From NCBI GenBank assembly GCA_964036195.1, contig OZ038453.1, positions 22,406,352 through 22,470,351 of the forward strand: a stretch of DNA of 64,000 nt, in the 5' to 3' direction. The notes below the pieces were generated by a model. The model saw only the letters and a program-made list of their open reading frames with translations, did no database searches and was not told the origin of the DNA. Within the stretch, counting starts at the first letter, position 1, and every line of letters begins with the position of its first letter. This DNA is from Sphaerolaimus hirsutus (lineage: Eukaryota > Nematoda > Chromadorea > Monhysterida > Sphaerolaimidae). Shown here one piece after another: positions 51,172 through 63,784 of this stretch. Position numbers and translations under genes: made by a program.

Positions 51172-54100
51172 ATGGTCAGAATGAGAGCGAAATCGATATC
51201 ACTGCATCTAGTTTTTGTCCTTTTCACGATTGCCGTTGCACAGGTTGTTGTTTTTGTAACGCGGCTTTTACACGGTTTCAAGTGCCGATAAAAATATTAC
51301 CTAAGTGAAAAAGTTTCATAATTCTGGAATAAAGTTCCATATCTGCAAGCAAAAACAGTCAAGTGTGTTCACTAGTTAAGCGTAAATACACACGTGCTGA
51401 TTTGCAGATAATTTGAGCCTGTCGTTCAAGGCATAGGCGTTTGAACACTAATTTTAGTTGTCGGTTCGGTTTTTGTTTTTAAACTGAACTGACAGCTGAA
51501 GTTCATTTTCAAACGGTTATAAGTCTTGAACGACACGCTCAAATTATCTGAAAATTGGTATGTGTGTGACCTTAACTAGTGAGTTCTAATTTCACTGCTT
51601 TTTCTTGCAGATATGGAACTTCATTCCAGAATTATGGAACTTTCTGACCTGTTTTTTCGTCGGCACACAAAACCCTGTAAACGACCCTTAACAAGACAAT
51701 TTTTGTCTTACAGAAGCCAAAATCGGAAACAGAAGATGTGAAAATCCACTATTTGCACCACAGAACGGTGGTGCAGAGTAGATTCGCAGAGACACAAGTC
51801 ACCTCCAAGTTGACCAATCCAAAGGAAGAGGCAAACGAAGTCAAGTACCTTATTCAGTTGCCGAAGGATGCATTTATTACCAATTTCACTATGTGAGTTG
51901 GGTTTTTTGGCATACTGTAAACGCTTTAAAAGTCAATTTGGATAATTAATGATTCCCCTCTTGAATGATTCTACCCCTACCATTATAAAATATGATCACA
52001 TTATGTACATATTTACATACTATACATGCATATCTTATCTTGTTTAGTTTAACTGAATTTATGTGCATTCAACCGCTTTGCTGAAAAAAACAAAAACTCA
52101 AAAAAACTTTTCTGTGTTTCCGTGTTTCTGTGTTTCTGTGTTCTCCAAAAAAAAACTCATTTGAGTTTTGAGTTTTTCAAAATTTATGAGTTTCCGTGTT
52201 TCTGTGTAAAACAAAAACACAGAAACTCAATGAGTTTCTGTGTTCAATTTCTGTGTTTTTTTCCATCATTGTGTATACTACGGTTACTTTACACCTTGCA
52301 CGCGTGGTTCCCGCTGGTAGTGTGCCAACGATGGTTAGCGCCTGCGAGTTTCATAAAAAGATGACAAAATTGATTGTTGTTGTAATGTTATTCATTAACA
52401 TATTCACATCGATGAATTTTTTTCATCTTTTTACGGAAATCGCATGACTTAACAATCATTGGCACGCTTCCAACACGAGACATAAATCAGTGCGAGGGCA
52501 GAGTATCATGTACGCCAAGTATATGATGGGTGAGAAAAATCAACTGCAGTATGGCTATTTATATTCTCTTAACACTCAATTTGGGTTGGGTTATTTCAAA
52601 GGGCAACTTTATTTGTTCCATAGCTTGCTCACACCTGGCGCTCATTTCAGTCCCCGTGAAGTGTGAATTGTCATGACAAATGTAGGTAAATGTAAAGTCA
52701 TACAAAGTTCAGTATAATTTTTTTTCTTTTTTGTTTTGATTGACATTTGACATTATACTTGACGGGGTTTGGGACTACCCCCTGGGTGATAATTCTACGA
52801 AATACGGTAAAATTTACCAAATTGAAATCATCAACTAAATCATTGCCATATGAACTTGCAGGGAGATCGATGGTGAATTGACAGTTGGGTTAGTGAAGGA
52901 AAAAGCCGCAGCCAGAGCGGTCTACGATGCCCAGAGAGCTGCGGGGAACACTGCCGGACTGGTGGAAAAGTGAGTTGGGTTGCAGTTTTTTAATATTTTG
53001 TCCTTTCATCAAGTCTGCACCAACTGTAAATGATAAAATTAAAATTATCCAATGGTAAAATCCAAAATTATCCAATCCAAAGACCAATATGTAAAATTAT
53101 CATTGTGGGGTTACCAGGTTAGTAGCGGAAAAAGCGCCATGGCCCTTTTCTGAATCCCGGTGACAAGCGCCAATGGCACCAGAGTAAAATGGCGTGAAGC
53201 GCCAAAAGCACCATGGCGCTAGTGGAAGAAGCCAGCGCCAGGCCTTTTGTTCTTGTGCCGTGCAAAAATAGCACCAAGCACAAATGTTCCATGACTCTTT
53301 TCATGGCTGTGGGTCCATGCGAAGTGCCAAAGGCACCACAACAAAATAGTGTCAAGCAGAGAAGCGCCAGAAGCGGCATGACACTTTTCCGTTTTTACAC
53401 CTGGTGCTAGCACGCAAAAAGATGCCTGTTTTTTGGCAATTTACATCAATGATCACTAATCAGGTATAACGAAAAAAAATCAGCTATACTGATTTTTGCC
53501 ACAGTATGAATGTGTGCACACTTCGATACTACCCAGTCATTCTTCACACATCACACATTACCTTCACATCACTTCACCAGCTACCCACATTTCAGTGTCC
53601 GAGAGAGTAACATATTCGAAATCTCCACCAACGTGGCAGCCAATGGCAAAGCCACTTTCAACATGACCTACCAGCAAGTGCTCACCAGGGTGCATGGGGT
53701 TTACAAAGTTTTATCCATCATTGATACACAACAGGTTAGCTGGGTGGGAGGATACGTTTGTTAAAAGTTATATTGTGGTTCCTCGAAATACCCCTGCTCG
53801 AATTGACCCCCCTCGAAATATCCCCCAACCTTGAATGATGTAATTACACCATGTATGCAATGTACAGGTGTAATTGCTGCTAATTTACAGCAAGGACTCC
53901 GTGAGCATCTAAACTCGGTGCCCATCTACCGGTAACCAGGTGCCCATCTAGACTCAGTGCGCATGTAGAGCCACCTGGATGGGCACCGGGTAACATGCAC
54001 ACCGGGTTTATATGCGCATCGGGTTGTAGCGCCAGATGGGCACTATGGGCGGGTTACATCGCAACCATGGTGGCAAACACAAAATGGCACAAAACACTAT

Positions 54101-57100
54101 AAACTCGGGGGATTTTATGGTTTACATTTTTGCCTGAGGAAGCACTCCAGCGGTGCGATACGTCATAAATTTTTTGTCTCACTCGTTCCGGTGTGAAATA
54201 CAGAAAAGATAATCGTTGAAATATTCGATCGATTGATTTGATAATGTCAGAGTGAAAAGCCACTTTTCGTACCTGATCTAAAGGACATTTTCTAAACGTT
54301 TCGCCGCATAGCCAACAATATTTCTGGCTTCCGGAAACGCAACATATTTGCATATTGATATACCTAAATATTTACAACCCACTGTGCACCTTTTTTCTAC
54401 TGTATTTAAGATGTATCGCATTTCGCTGTTCAGCACATAACATTTAATGTCACTTACGCTCAGCGAAGCGAAACATAAGTGGAACAAACTTGTAGAGTTT
54501 CATGTCTGCCGAGTGCCGAGTTTACCATTATTTGCCTTTGTGTTTGCCGCCCGGTGCAGCGTCAGGGGTAGTAATGTAAAAAGCGCCAGAGTTTTGGCGT
54601 GTGGGCGCCATGGCGCTTTTCTCATGTGCGGCGAAAGGCGCCAATGGGGCCAGATGATTTTAGCGCCAAGAGCCATGGCGCTTTTACAGACCATGGCCCC
54701 AAGCGTTGTATTTACACATTGTATTCAAATGACAGGGTCTTTTACATGACATTTGACACTTTACAGAGTCCTTACAGGTATTTGCCGCGCATCTGCCAGC
54801 GGCGTATGACGCAGCACAGTCAAGCTGTGTGTGCGGTCTGCCGGGGGGGGACTTGTACATTGTACGGTGCGTGTGTATGGTGCGCATGTAGACCCCATGC
54901 TAAACCCAGTGCCCATGAAGACCAGTGCACATGAACAGTGGAACGGTTGAACAGCATGCGCACCGGGTCTACATGGGCACCGAGTAGAAATACATGGGCA
55001 CCGAGCCTACATGCGCACTCAGTTTAGATGCACAGGCCCCTAATTTACATCGCAGCTACAGATATACTAATTTGTGTAGATAAATAACTATAAACCGTGT
55101 TTGCTTGAAAAATCCCCCCTCGAAGTGTCCCCCCTCAAAAAATAGTTTGATGATATCATAACTTCTCAGGGGGATTTTTCCACATTATCTATAAAAAAAC
55201 ACATTTTCCCCACACAGACCGAGCCAGTAGCTGAAATGCTGGTAGAAATAGAAATTTTCGAAAGGGCAAACATCACAAATCTGCATGTGCCCGAAGTTGG
55301 GCATGGTTTGGCTGACATGGAAAATAAGGAGTTACTCGCGTCCAAACTGGAGGCTGGGGTGAATGTTTTTGAACAAACACTCGGTTCGTTGAGTTCTCAG
55401 ATTTGATGCATTCTAAATATGATTGCCAAAAAATAGTCTTTGGAAACCATGCGGAAATTTGCATGTGGGCCAGTCCCGCAAGTCGACAAGTAAAGGGCTG
55501 TAGGGAAAGTTCTTTCCGTTTCAGGATTGTCTCGCATTGGATCGCCCTGGATGATCAGTAAGCTTCCAGCTGCTATATAAAAGCTGGAATTTATTCAAGC
55601 ATAGAGCTTTACAGCGAAATTAATTGCTTAAAAGTGGTTCCTGCACCATTAAATCTCTTAAATATATCCAAAACTCAGCATGCACTATCCACCGTTTTCA
55701 AAGTTTTCGATTTTTCTATGAAATTCCAATGTAAAATCAGTTAAAAACATAAAGTTGCAGACATGTATCATAAACCAATTTCATGTAATCAATTTCGCAG
55801 TAAAGTTTTATTCTTGAAATCAACGTCAAGCTTATATAATTCCAGCTTATATAACTTGACTTAGGTAAACCTCACATAATTCCAGACACTCCAATGGGAG
55901 ACGAACCTGAAACGGAAAGAACTTTCCCTACAGCCCAATACTTTACTTTCCTCTTGAATTTTGACTTGATTCTTGACTTTGCTCTTGAATTTTCACTTTG
56001 TCACTTGCGGAACCGGCACCAGGGGGCACTCCCAAATGTTCAATTGTGTATCCAAATCTTGTGTTCGAAATTAAATTGGGATATATATGATATTTAAGAT
56101 TAAAAACATAATATTTGGATACGAAAACATAAGATTTTAATAGAAAAGACAAAATTTGATAAAAGTCAAGAGCAACCGCAAGAGTCAAGCCAAGAGTCAA
56201 GATTAAAGTACTTGTCAACTTGCGGGACTGGCCCCTGAAATGCAAATCCTTCCATCAAGAACCCCTCAATCTATGCAGACAACGGGGCGGTCAACTACAG
56301 ACATATAGAGTTCAAGCCAGATGCGGACACCCAGCGCAGATTGGCACTCGATGCAAAAAGTGGTCAAATTTCAATGCAACTGGCTGCACTTTATGATGTC
56401 CAGAGGGGGGATAATGGGGGGACTATTGAGGTGCGTTTTTGATGAAGTGTTGGATAATAATTTATTGGAGTTTTCTTCTTTCTTGGAACTATTTTACCTA
56501 CTGAGATTTAAGTTTATCATACCAACTTTTTCACAACCTGCTTTACACCCTAATGAAATGTCTGACAGAACATACAGTTCTGAAAAACATCAATCTCTTT
56601 CTGAAAATCTAATGTTTGATATAATGAATCATCTACGATCTCCATTTTTATCAACAGTAGTTGACATTCTCCACAACCCAGTGACCTCAAATAGATTCAA
56701 TGCTGATTTGCCCACACAAACCCAGGTCGTAGATGGCTACTTCGTTCATTTCTTTGCACCCAACACTGGGGAACCCGTGCCAAAACGAATTCTCTTTGTG
56801 CTGGACTATTCCGGCTCTATGAGTCTTGGCAACAAAATGGCACAAACAAAGGTTGGTGCAATTGTTTTTTTTACATTTATTGCAAAACGAATTTGTAATG
56901 TAGTTAAAAAACAAATTTCATAACACAGGAAGCTGTGAAGGTTATGCTCGATGACCTAAATGAGGATGATGAATTTTCAATAATTGCATTTGACCATTCC
57001 CCAGTCTCAATGGTTGATGGATTCTTCATCGTGAATGAGCAGGTTACAACACTTTTTCTCACATAAAGGCAGCGGTTTTGTAGATTTGGATGCCCGCGGG

Positions 57101-60100
57101 GGTTCATATAGATAGTAAATCGTTCCTGCGGAGGGATAGATAGCTGAAAAAAATTTGGGGGGGTGGGATTGGGGTTGGGTGGGGTTCGCGGGGGTTCAAT
57201 AAATAGGCTTTTCCGAGGTATAGAAGGAAGAAAAGGGAACTAATCGCTAAAAGTAGGAGAAAAACAGCTAAAAATAGGTATATAAGTACATATAGTACAA
57301 AAAAACTGCCGAAAATAGGCACTACAGAACATGAATTAGAATTTTGAAGGTGAAAAACTATAAAAAGGTATGAAAATTAGCGATTTTGAGCGAAGTTGAT
57401 AGATTTCTTTAAAATCGCTCCAGATAGATAGATAGCTAGCCGATTTGGGGGGTGGGGGGCTTGGGGGATAGTAGGATGGGATGCAGGGGTGGTGAACCCC
57501 CTCCCTACTAAACCCCTGCATAAAGGTGGACCACACACTAGTTTACACATGTGTGTCAACTACAGTCTCAACTCAGACTGTGTCGCGCATGTCTTTGTCA
57601 AATGCACATTGTTGAAAAGTGAATATTTATGGCACATGCATTGGAAGATCATACTGTGACGCGTGAAGTCGAAATCTGAGTTGAAACAGATCAGTTGTCA
57701 CATGTGTGAAATAATGTGTGACCCGTCAACCAGTGCAAGTCCCAGACCATGTAAAATGTCATGTGTTATGTAAAAGACCAAGTGTCAGGTGTATCCAAAT
57801 CTCTTTCTATAGTATCCAAATATTGTTTGTGTTATTAAATCTTATGTTTTTACCAAATATTTGGATACAAAACAGAAGATTTGGATACAATTGACACTAC
57901 AGGATTTTTTACATGACACATGACATTTTACAGGGTCTGGGACTGCCACGAGCTCACTCGACGAGACCCACTCACCAATCAAATTACTGTAAAACCTTCA
58001 GACACTATCCATTGCAAAATCCTGGGTGTCCACACTTGTGCCAAATGGTGGAACAAACATAAATTCAGCAATGAAACGAGCGCTGGAAATGGTTTATGGC
58101 AGGATCGATGAATTGAAAGAGGCCTCAGCCAAAGATAATATGCAGCCAATGATTGTGTTTATGACTGATGGAAGGGGCGGCTTGCAACCTGACGATTTGG
58201 TGGCTAATGTGAAGGTTTGTGGAAAACATTTGAAGGTTTTTTTATATATGTAAAGAAAACGTGCAAAAATGTTGTCCTGCTGGCCATGACTCGAACCCGG
58301 GACCTTTGACTACGTGTGAATGTTCGAACCGACTGAGCTACCAGGAGGCCGGATTTCGCACCACTTAAACAGCAAAAATACTAATCTAAAAAGTGAGCTT
58401 TTTTCCTCAGAGTGAGACGAGAGACAATCCAATTCCATTGCACACTGTAGCCTTTGGATCTGGAGCCGATTTTGACACACTGAGAAGAATTGCTGTTGTG
58501 ACTGGAGGCCTCGCTCGCAAGGTTTGTACACTTTTAAAAATCTAACTTCAAAAAGTGTTAAATGTGCATATCGTTGTGGCGTGATAATAATGTGCACATG
58601 CAACATTTATGTCTTGATGTTGCTGTCAAAATACCTAGATCACTTTAAGAATAACAATATTGATCATGATTTTCCAAGATTTGCATGTATGAGTCATGTT
58701 TACTGTGTCAACCTAAAAACAAAAGCTTGAAGTCACCGAGTATATTTTATGTAATTGATTAGCATATCCATTCATTTATCTGCAGGTATTTGAAGACTCT
58801 GATGCACCATTGCAAATGAGAGGATTCTATGCACAAATTTCAAACCCTCTCCTGACAAATGTTGAAATTAAATATGTTAATGATACTGCAGATCCAGGTA
58901 AATTTTTAATGACCTGTAAAAATCTGTCATTTCTGACTTGGAAAAACAAAATTTTAACTACAAATATCCAATTTTAGAGAGCCTAATAATCCCTGACATG
59001 AGCACATATTATGATGGCAGTGAAATTGTAGTTGTGGGTAAAGTCAATGACAAAAGAGATGTGAATGATGGGAATCTTGTGGAAACTGAGATTGTAGGTA
59101 TTGATGCCCATGGTGATGAAAGAGAGTACGTTGTGAGTTCATTGCAATTCTGTAAAGTTTTTTTTAAAGTCTAGGTTTCTGCATAATTACAATTAGCCAC
59201 ACATGGGTATACCTATACATATATTAACAGCCATTTTGACATATTGACCATTTCCCAGTCTAAAGTGGGCTGAGTAAAAAATGTGTCCAATTGGGCAACT
59301 ATTGGGCATTGGGTGAGGTTTAAGGTCCAGAAAACAAGGGGGTAAAATAGTAATCAAGATATTCCCCTATATCGACGAGTAAATATATGTAGATAGTTGA
59401 GTAGCAAATGGAATGAAAGTATTCAAGTAATGTATGTATGTACGTGTAAGTAATGAATGTACTCAAAATTTGACACCTACCCCCTAGTAGACCCCTCACT
59501 TCAAATCTCCCACGTTCTCAGGCCTGGTGCGGCACACCCACCCCGCCTTTCCCCAGAGACATTCCCATCAGGCCGGGGTACAAGTACAGGGACACCTGGC
59601 CGGAGAGGTTCCGCACTGACTTCTATCACGCGCCTGGTGCGTAAGTAAATACCATACTTTCTCGAAATAGCCCAGGGTGTTTATTATTTCACCAGAAAAT
59701 TTTTGGGGGGTTCATTCGAGTGGGTGTATGTGAGGAGTGTCATTATTTCTTCAGAAATTTTATTGATGAATTGTAGTAAAGAATAGGCTTTCACATACCC
59801 AAAACTGGTTAACCAGTGGTTATAAATGTGGCCAAATGCGATATATTTAGACATATTGGCAAAATGGCTAATTGGCAGCAATTAATACATAGGTACATTA
59901 CATACATGATGTACATTATCTAAGATGAGGGTACTTCAAGGAGGGTTTATTTATTTTATATTAGTTATTTATTTTTATTTTGAGGGGAGTCCGTTCAAGG
60001 CGGGTACTTAAAGGAAATATGGCAGATGAAAAAAAAAATTCTATCAAGTCATTTGCTTCACATGTCCTCTTAAATTTGCCATGATATTATTTTCATTTTC

Positions 60101-60775
60101 ACGTTACACATCAGTTTGTCTAATACTTGAAAAATATGTGAGTGATTCTGTGGCAGCAGAAAAACTGTGAAGTGTGATAGGAATGAAAAATTGATCATCA
60201 TGCAGATGCCAACAGACAAATATCATGTGATCAATAATCAATTATGCAGGTACGGCTGGGCAATACATCGAAAGAATGTGGGCGTACAGGACCATCAGAC
60301 ATTTGCTGGACCAGAGTGGACTGAGCAAGGACAACGGCTTGGACAGCACCGAGTTGAGGGCAAAGGCGCTCAAGTTGAGCTTGAAGGTGAGCTACTGACA
60401 TTTAGACATTTTGGAGCCAAAGAACAAAATAAAACTGAAGTTGAACTTGATACCCAGACCAAAAAATTTGTAGAACTGACCTGATACTGAAACCAAAAAG
60501 TTTTAAGAACCAAAATCTGATACACCAACAGGTTTTTTTGTAATGAAACTCAAGAAACAGATCAAAATTTTTGAAATTCACAATTTCCCAAAAAAAATGT
60601 ATCTTGTGAGCCCTGATCTACTTAATGTACCAAATACACTCTAAATACAATGGGCTTTTTAAAATTTTGCAGTACAACTTTGTGACTGAACTGACTTCCC
60701 TGGTGGTTGCCCGAGATTTGGCAGAGCAAAAACAACCAGAGGAAGCTGAGGAAAAGGAATCATCAATAGCAACAG
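51172..60775 (+). CDS. ITIH-like secreted VIT/VWA protein, copy C (first 15 exons)
   Basis: Exons 51172-51243, 51714-51892, 52862-52969, 53596-53734, 55218-55383, 56279-56430, 56726-56851, 56929-57042, 58002-58214, 58411-58521, 58786-58897, 58978-59132, 59522-59636, 60250-60386, 60673-60775. Same lengths and phases as B exons 1-15, 2002 bp, 667 residues, no stop or frameshift. The MIDAS set DYSGS, GGTN and TDG is intact. Domain order is as described for B. Protein differences from B are few and scattered (for example LALDAKSGQISM, LIIPDMST, DQSGLS). Linker, Gly-rich and Cys-rich exons are not found up to 64000. Either they lie beyond the window or C is truncated. It may also be an allele of B rather than a third gene. 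Confidence 0.88.
52080..52265. repeat. hairpin of GTGTTTCTGTG words (C intron 2)
   Basis: AACTTTTCTGTGTTTCCGTG words with AAACACAGAAACTCAATGAG inverses. Not in B, whose intron 2 has different insertions. Confidence 0.55.
52266..52520. mobile_element. element related to 11030-11940 (C intron 2)
   Basis: Begins TACTACGGTTACTTTACACC and ends GTATCATGTACGCCAAG, with CATTGGCACGCTTCCAACAC inside. Inverted relative to copy A's version and without the nested ACGTAAAC element. Confidence 0.5.
53890..55039. mobile_element. MULE-like element, TSD CTAATTTACA (C intron 4)
   Basis: Intact counterpart of 23702-26353 without the nested hAT elements. TSD CTAATTTACA at 53880-53889 and 55040-55049. Inverted ends GCATCTAAACTCGGTGCCCA and inverse. 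Confidence 0.75.
55467..56234. mobile_element. element with 'CCGCAAGTCGACAAG' ends (C intron 5)
   Basis: Both ends preserved (GGCCAGTCCCGCAAGTCGAC, ACTTGTCAACTTGCGGGACT). Shared with B 26787-27585. Confidence 0.6.
57070..57518. mobile_element. hAT-like element, TSD CATAAAGG (C intron 8)
   Basis: 449-bp uninterrupted version of B 28420-30554, TSD at 57062-57069 and 57519-57526. Confidence 0.82.
58274..58347 (-). pseudogene. degenerate tRNA-like sequence, C intron 9
   Basis: Near-identical to B 31552-31625, with the same intron position. Confidence 0.5.
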
Positions 60776-60805
60776 GTAAAGTTTGCTGTTTTGACACAGG
60801 CACAC

Positions 60806-62160
60806 TGCATCGGTGCAGCGCAGGACCAGTGCACAAGTAAACTTGGTGCACAAGTAACAATGTCCTGTGCCAATGTAGACCGCGTGCTTAGGTACGGCCC
60901 CCATAATTGAGCACTGGGTCTTCATGGGCACTGCAGGGGTTCAGTATGGGGGGTTGGAGGGGGTTGGGTTAGACCAAGGCTCATTCCGAATGTATACCCG
61001 CCCCGAATGTATACACGCACCGAATGGAAGCATACCCGCTCCGAAGGTAAGCCCGGCCCGAAGGTAACTGATGCTACCTGCGGGCCGGGCTTACCTTCGG
61101 AGCGGGTATACATTCGGACCGGGTATTCATTTGGGCCGGGTTGGAGATTAGTGGGGGGGGGCACGACTGGCGGCGCATGTGCACCCATCGGCGCGGTGCG
61201 GCAAACACAAAGGGCAAATAACAATACAAATGAGGCCCAACAATGCATGGCTCTTTATATTTTGCCGCCAAGACCGCAACCGATGTTTGATGTTTGATGA
61301 GTGACCCCCCCCCCCGGTTCGTCATGCATTCGGTGTCTTTTCGAGCAACATTTGTGCAACATGATCTGCCGACATTTAATCGAACAGAAAACGACATCTT
61401 GGAAAACGATCTGCCGACATTTTGGGGTATCTTTACTCCTCATTTTGGGTATAATTTTCATCTGCTAGTTTTCAACGTATTCGTGAAAACGACGTGAAAC
61501 TAGCAGCTGAAATAAAAACCCGAAATTGAAATCTGGTACAAAATTTCAATTTTGGGATTCAATTTCAACTGCTAGTTCCATGTCGTTTTCACGAATACGT
61601 TGAAAATTAGCAGTTGAACATGATACCCGAAATTGAATTTCAACTCATTTCGGGTATCATTTTGTATTGTTATTTGCCCTTTGTGTTTGCCGCACCGCGC
61701 CGATGGGTGCACACGCGCCGCCAGTCGTGCCCCCCCTCCGCTTATCTCCAACCCGGCCCGAATGAATACCCGCTCCAAATGTATACCCGCTCCGAAGGTA
61801 AGCCCGGCCCGAAGGTAGCATCAGTTACCTTCGGGCCGGGCTTACCTTCGGAGCGGGTATGCTTCCATTCGGGGCGGGTATACATTCGGGGCGGGTTTAC
61901 ATTCGGAGAGGCACAGGCTCGTTGGGTTACCCCCCAACGCTCCAGCTATCTACATATGTATCTAGGGATTTTTCTCCCTTTTTTCCTTCTACAGCTTGAA
62001 AAACCCCATACATTGAACCCCTGCGACCACCCATCCAAAAACATAAAAAAACACATGGTGATGGAATGGCGCTTTTTGTGGGCGCCAAAGTAAGCCGAAC
62101 CATGGCCCCTTCTACTACTTTTGCTACTTGTGCACCGGGTTTACTTGTGCACCGGCACAC
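60806..62160. mobile_element. GTGCACAAGTAAAC-family element, interrupted (3' side of copy C)
   Basis: Matches 1812-2210 of copy A on both sides of the 60972-61920 insertion: AGTGCACAAGTAAACTTGGT at the left and GTGCACCGGGTTTACTTGTG at the right. No linker exon of copy C is seen in it. Confidence 0.65.
60972..61920. mobile_element. MULE-like palindromic element, TSD GTTGGGTTA
   Basis: GTTGGGTTA at 60963-60971 and 61921-61929; copy A has the unfilled site GGGTTGGGTTACC at 1957-1969. Terminal arms of about 260 bp (60972-61230 and 61660-61920) are inverses, and each arm holds its own hairpin of CCGAAGGTAAGCCCGGCCCG. The centre has further inverted GAAATTGAATTTCAACT words. No transposase frame. 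Confidence 0.8.
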
Positions 62161-62315
62161 ACCCCATCTGTGCATGTGCATGTGCCAGTTCAACGAGTGG
62201 ACAAGTAAAGTGCTGGCAAATATACTTGAGCATTTGAGAACTTTTTTGATCACCACTGTTTTCTCAGCCTTTGAGTGAAGGAGGGGAAAGCCGCTCTGTG
62301 TGGGCATAGCTCCAG

Positions 62316-62925
62316 GGGTCAGATTTAATTCTCCCTACAGATTTGTAGAGTAGGGCATGCGCCCGATAGATTTTTTAAAGTTCAGCCGCATCGACGCACA
62401 TGCACCGAGAGCAAGGCGGTTTGTAAAATATACGAAACCATCCCGTAAGATCGCCGATATTGCAATATGACGTATATCGCTTCGATTTTGGCCCGGAAAT
62501 CACTATTTCGTCATTTCTTGGCTGTCTGCCAATTCGCTTTTTATTTAGTCGCGCTTTTGTACGCTCGTGCATGCATTTCTTTTTTGTCGCTGCCCTCATG
62601 GTTTCGGTTGCACAGAGTGAACACTAAAAAAGTGACCACCTGACTACACAAAAGCGCGACATATGCGAGTAACCCGCCCGACAAAAAAGAATAAAAAACG
62701 AATTGGCCGACGGTTAAGAAATGACGAAATCATGATTTCCGTGCCAAAATCGAAGTGATATATTTACGTCATATTGCAATATCGGCGACCTTAAGGGATG
62801 GTTTCGTATATTTTACAAACCGCCTTGCTCTCGGCGCATGTGCGTCGATGCGGCTGAACTTTAAAATATCTATCTAAAAATCTACGCCCTACCCTACAAA
62901 TCTGTAGGGTTAATTAAATCTGGCC
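62316..62925. mobile_element. foldback element, probable 4-bp TSD CCAG
   Basis: Arms near 290 bp: ATCGCCGATATTGCAATATG, CAAGGCGGTTTGTAAAATAT and their inverses. CCAG at 62312-62315 and 62926-62929. B has the unfilled site GGGGCTATGCC at 35611-35621 (opposite strand). Confidence 0.7.
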
Positions 62926-63062
62926 CCAGGTGTTGTCGACCTGCACCCCAGAGGGGGCACCCGTAGCATCCCCCACGCTGCTATTGGGGCGTTACCCCTA
63001 AAACTTTTGCATCTCCAGGTCGGCAATTATAACCGAGTTTGGCCTGGATTGTTTTTTCTTAT

Positions 63063-63784
63063 CACAGCGATTCACCAACGTGCTGACATGTAGAAACAAA
63101 ATGGGGACAACTTAGACACCATACGTAGAAACAACGTGTCGACAAAATTGTCAGCGTGGGAACAACAACGTGCCAGCACATTGGAATTTGTGCCCGGAAG
63201 TGGGATGCACGTTGGGGCCAACGTGGAGACAACACAATGCCTATCTGTGCGGCAGATTTTACTGCACACAGTCATGTTTACAAGTAAACTATTTATTTAT
63301 ACTCGGCCGGCGGACATGAAACTTAGTATGGAATTCACCTGAATAATGAACAAAAAATTATACAGTCTTTTTCATCAAAATATTTCGTTTTACCTGGAAT
63401 AATTAATTTCAAAATTTATCACAGGATTTTATTTGTTAAATTTTGGTAGGAAACTGCACATACTTTGCGTTCCGCCGAGCATACATATAAAATGAATATT
63501 TCACTTGATGCATGCTTTCCACGTTCCACACAAGCGTGCAAATGTGAATTCAAAAATTCAAAATGTACATCCGGTTTTCTAAACGCGCGTCTGCTGCCGC
63601 ACACCCACCCACCCTGGGGCCAACGTAGTGACAAGTCATTTGCCGCATGACCAGCCACATACCCCAGCGTCGAAACAACGTAATGATGCATCGAAACAAC
63701 GCAGAAACAAAGTCAAAACAAGGCCTTGTTTCAACGTTGTCACCAATTTGTTTCTACATGTCAGCACGTTGATGAACTGCTGTG
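63063..63784. mobile_element. CACAGCG-ended element, 3-bp TSD TAT
   Basis: TAT at 63060-63062 and 63785-63787; B's unfilled site (opposite strand) reads GCGCATAAGAAA at 35493-35504. Ends CACAGCGATTCACCAACGTG and inverse. Interior AACGTTGTTTC / GAAACAACG words. Same family as 30237-30501. Confidence 0.7.

Noticed and set aside
62200-62280. Copy C linker exon
   Set aside because: Similarity to the region before B exon 16 is to the inverted intron repeat, not to the exon.
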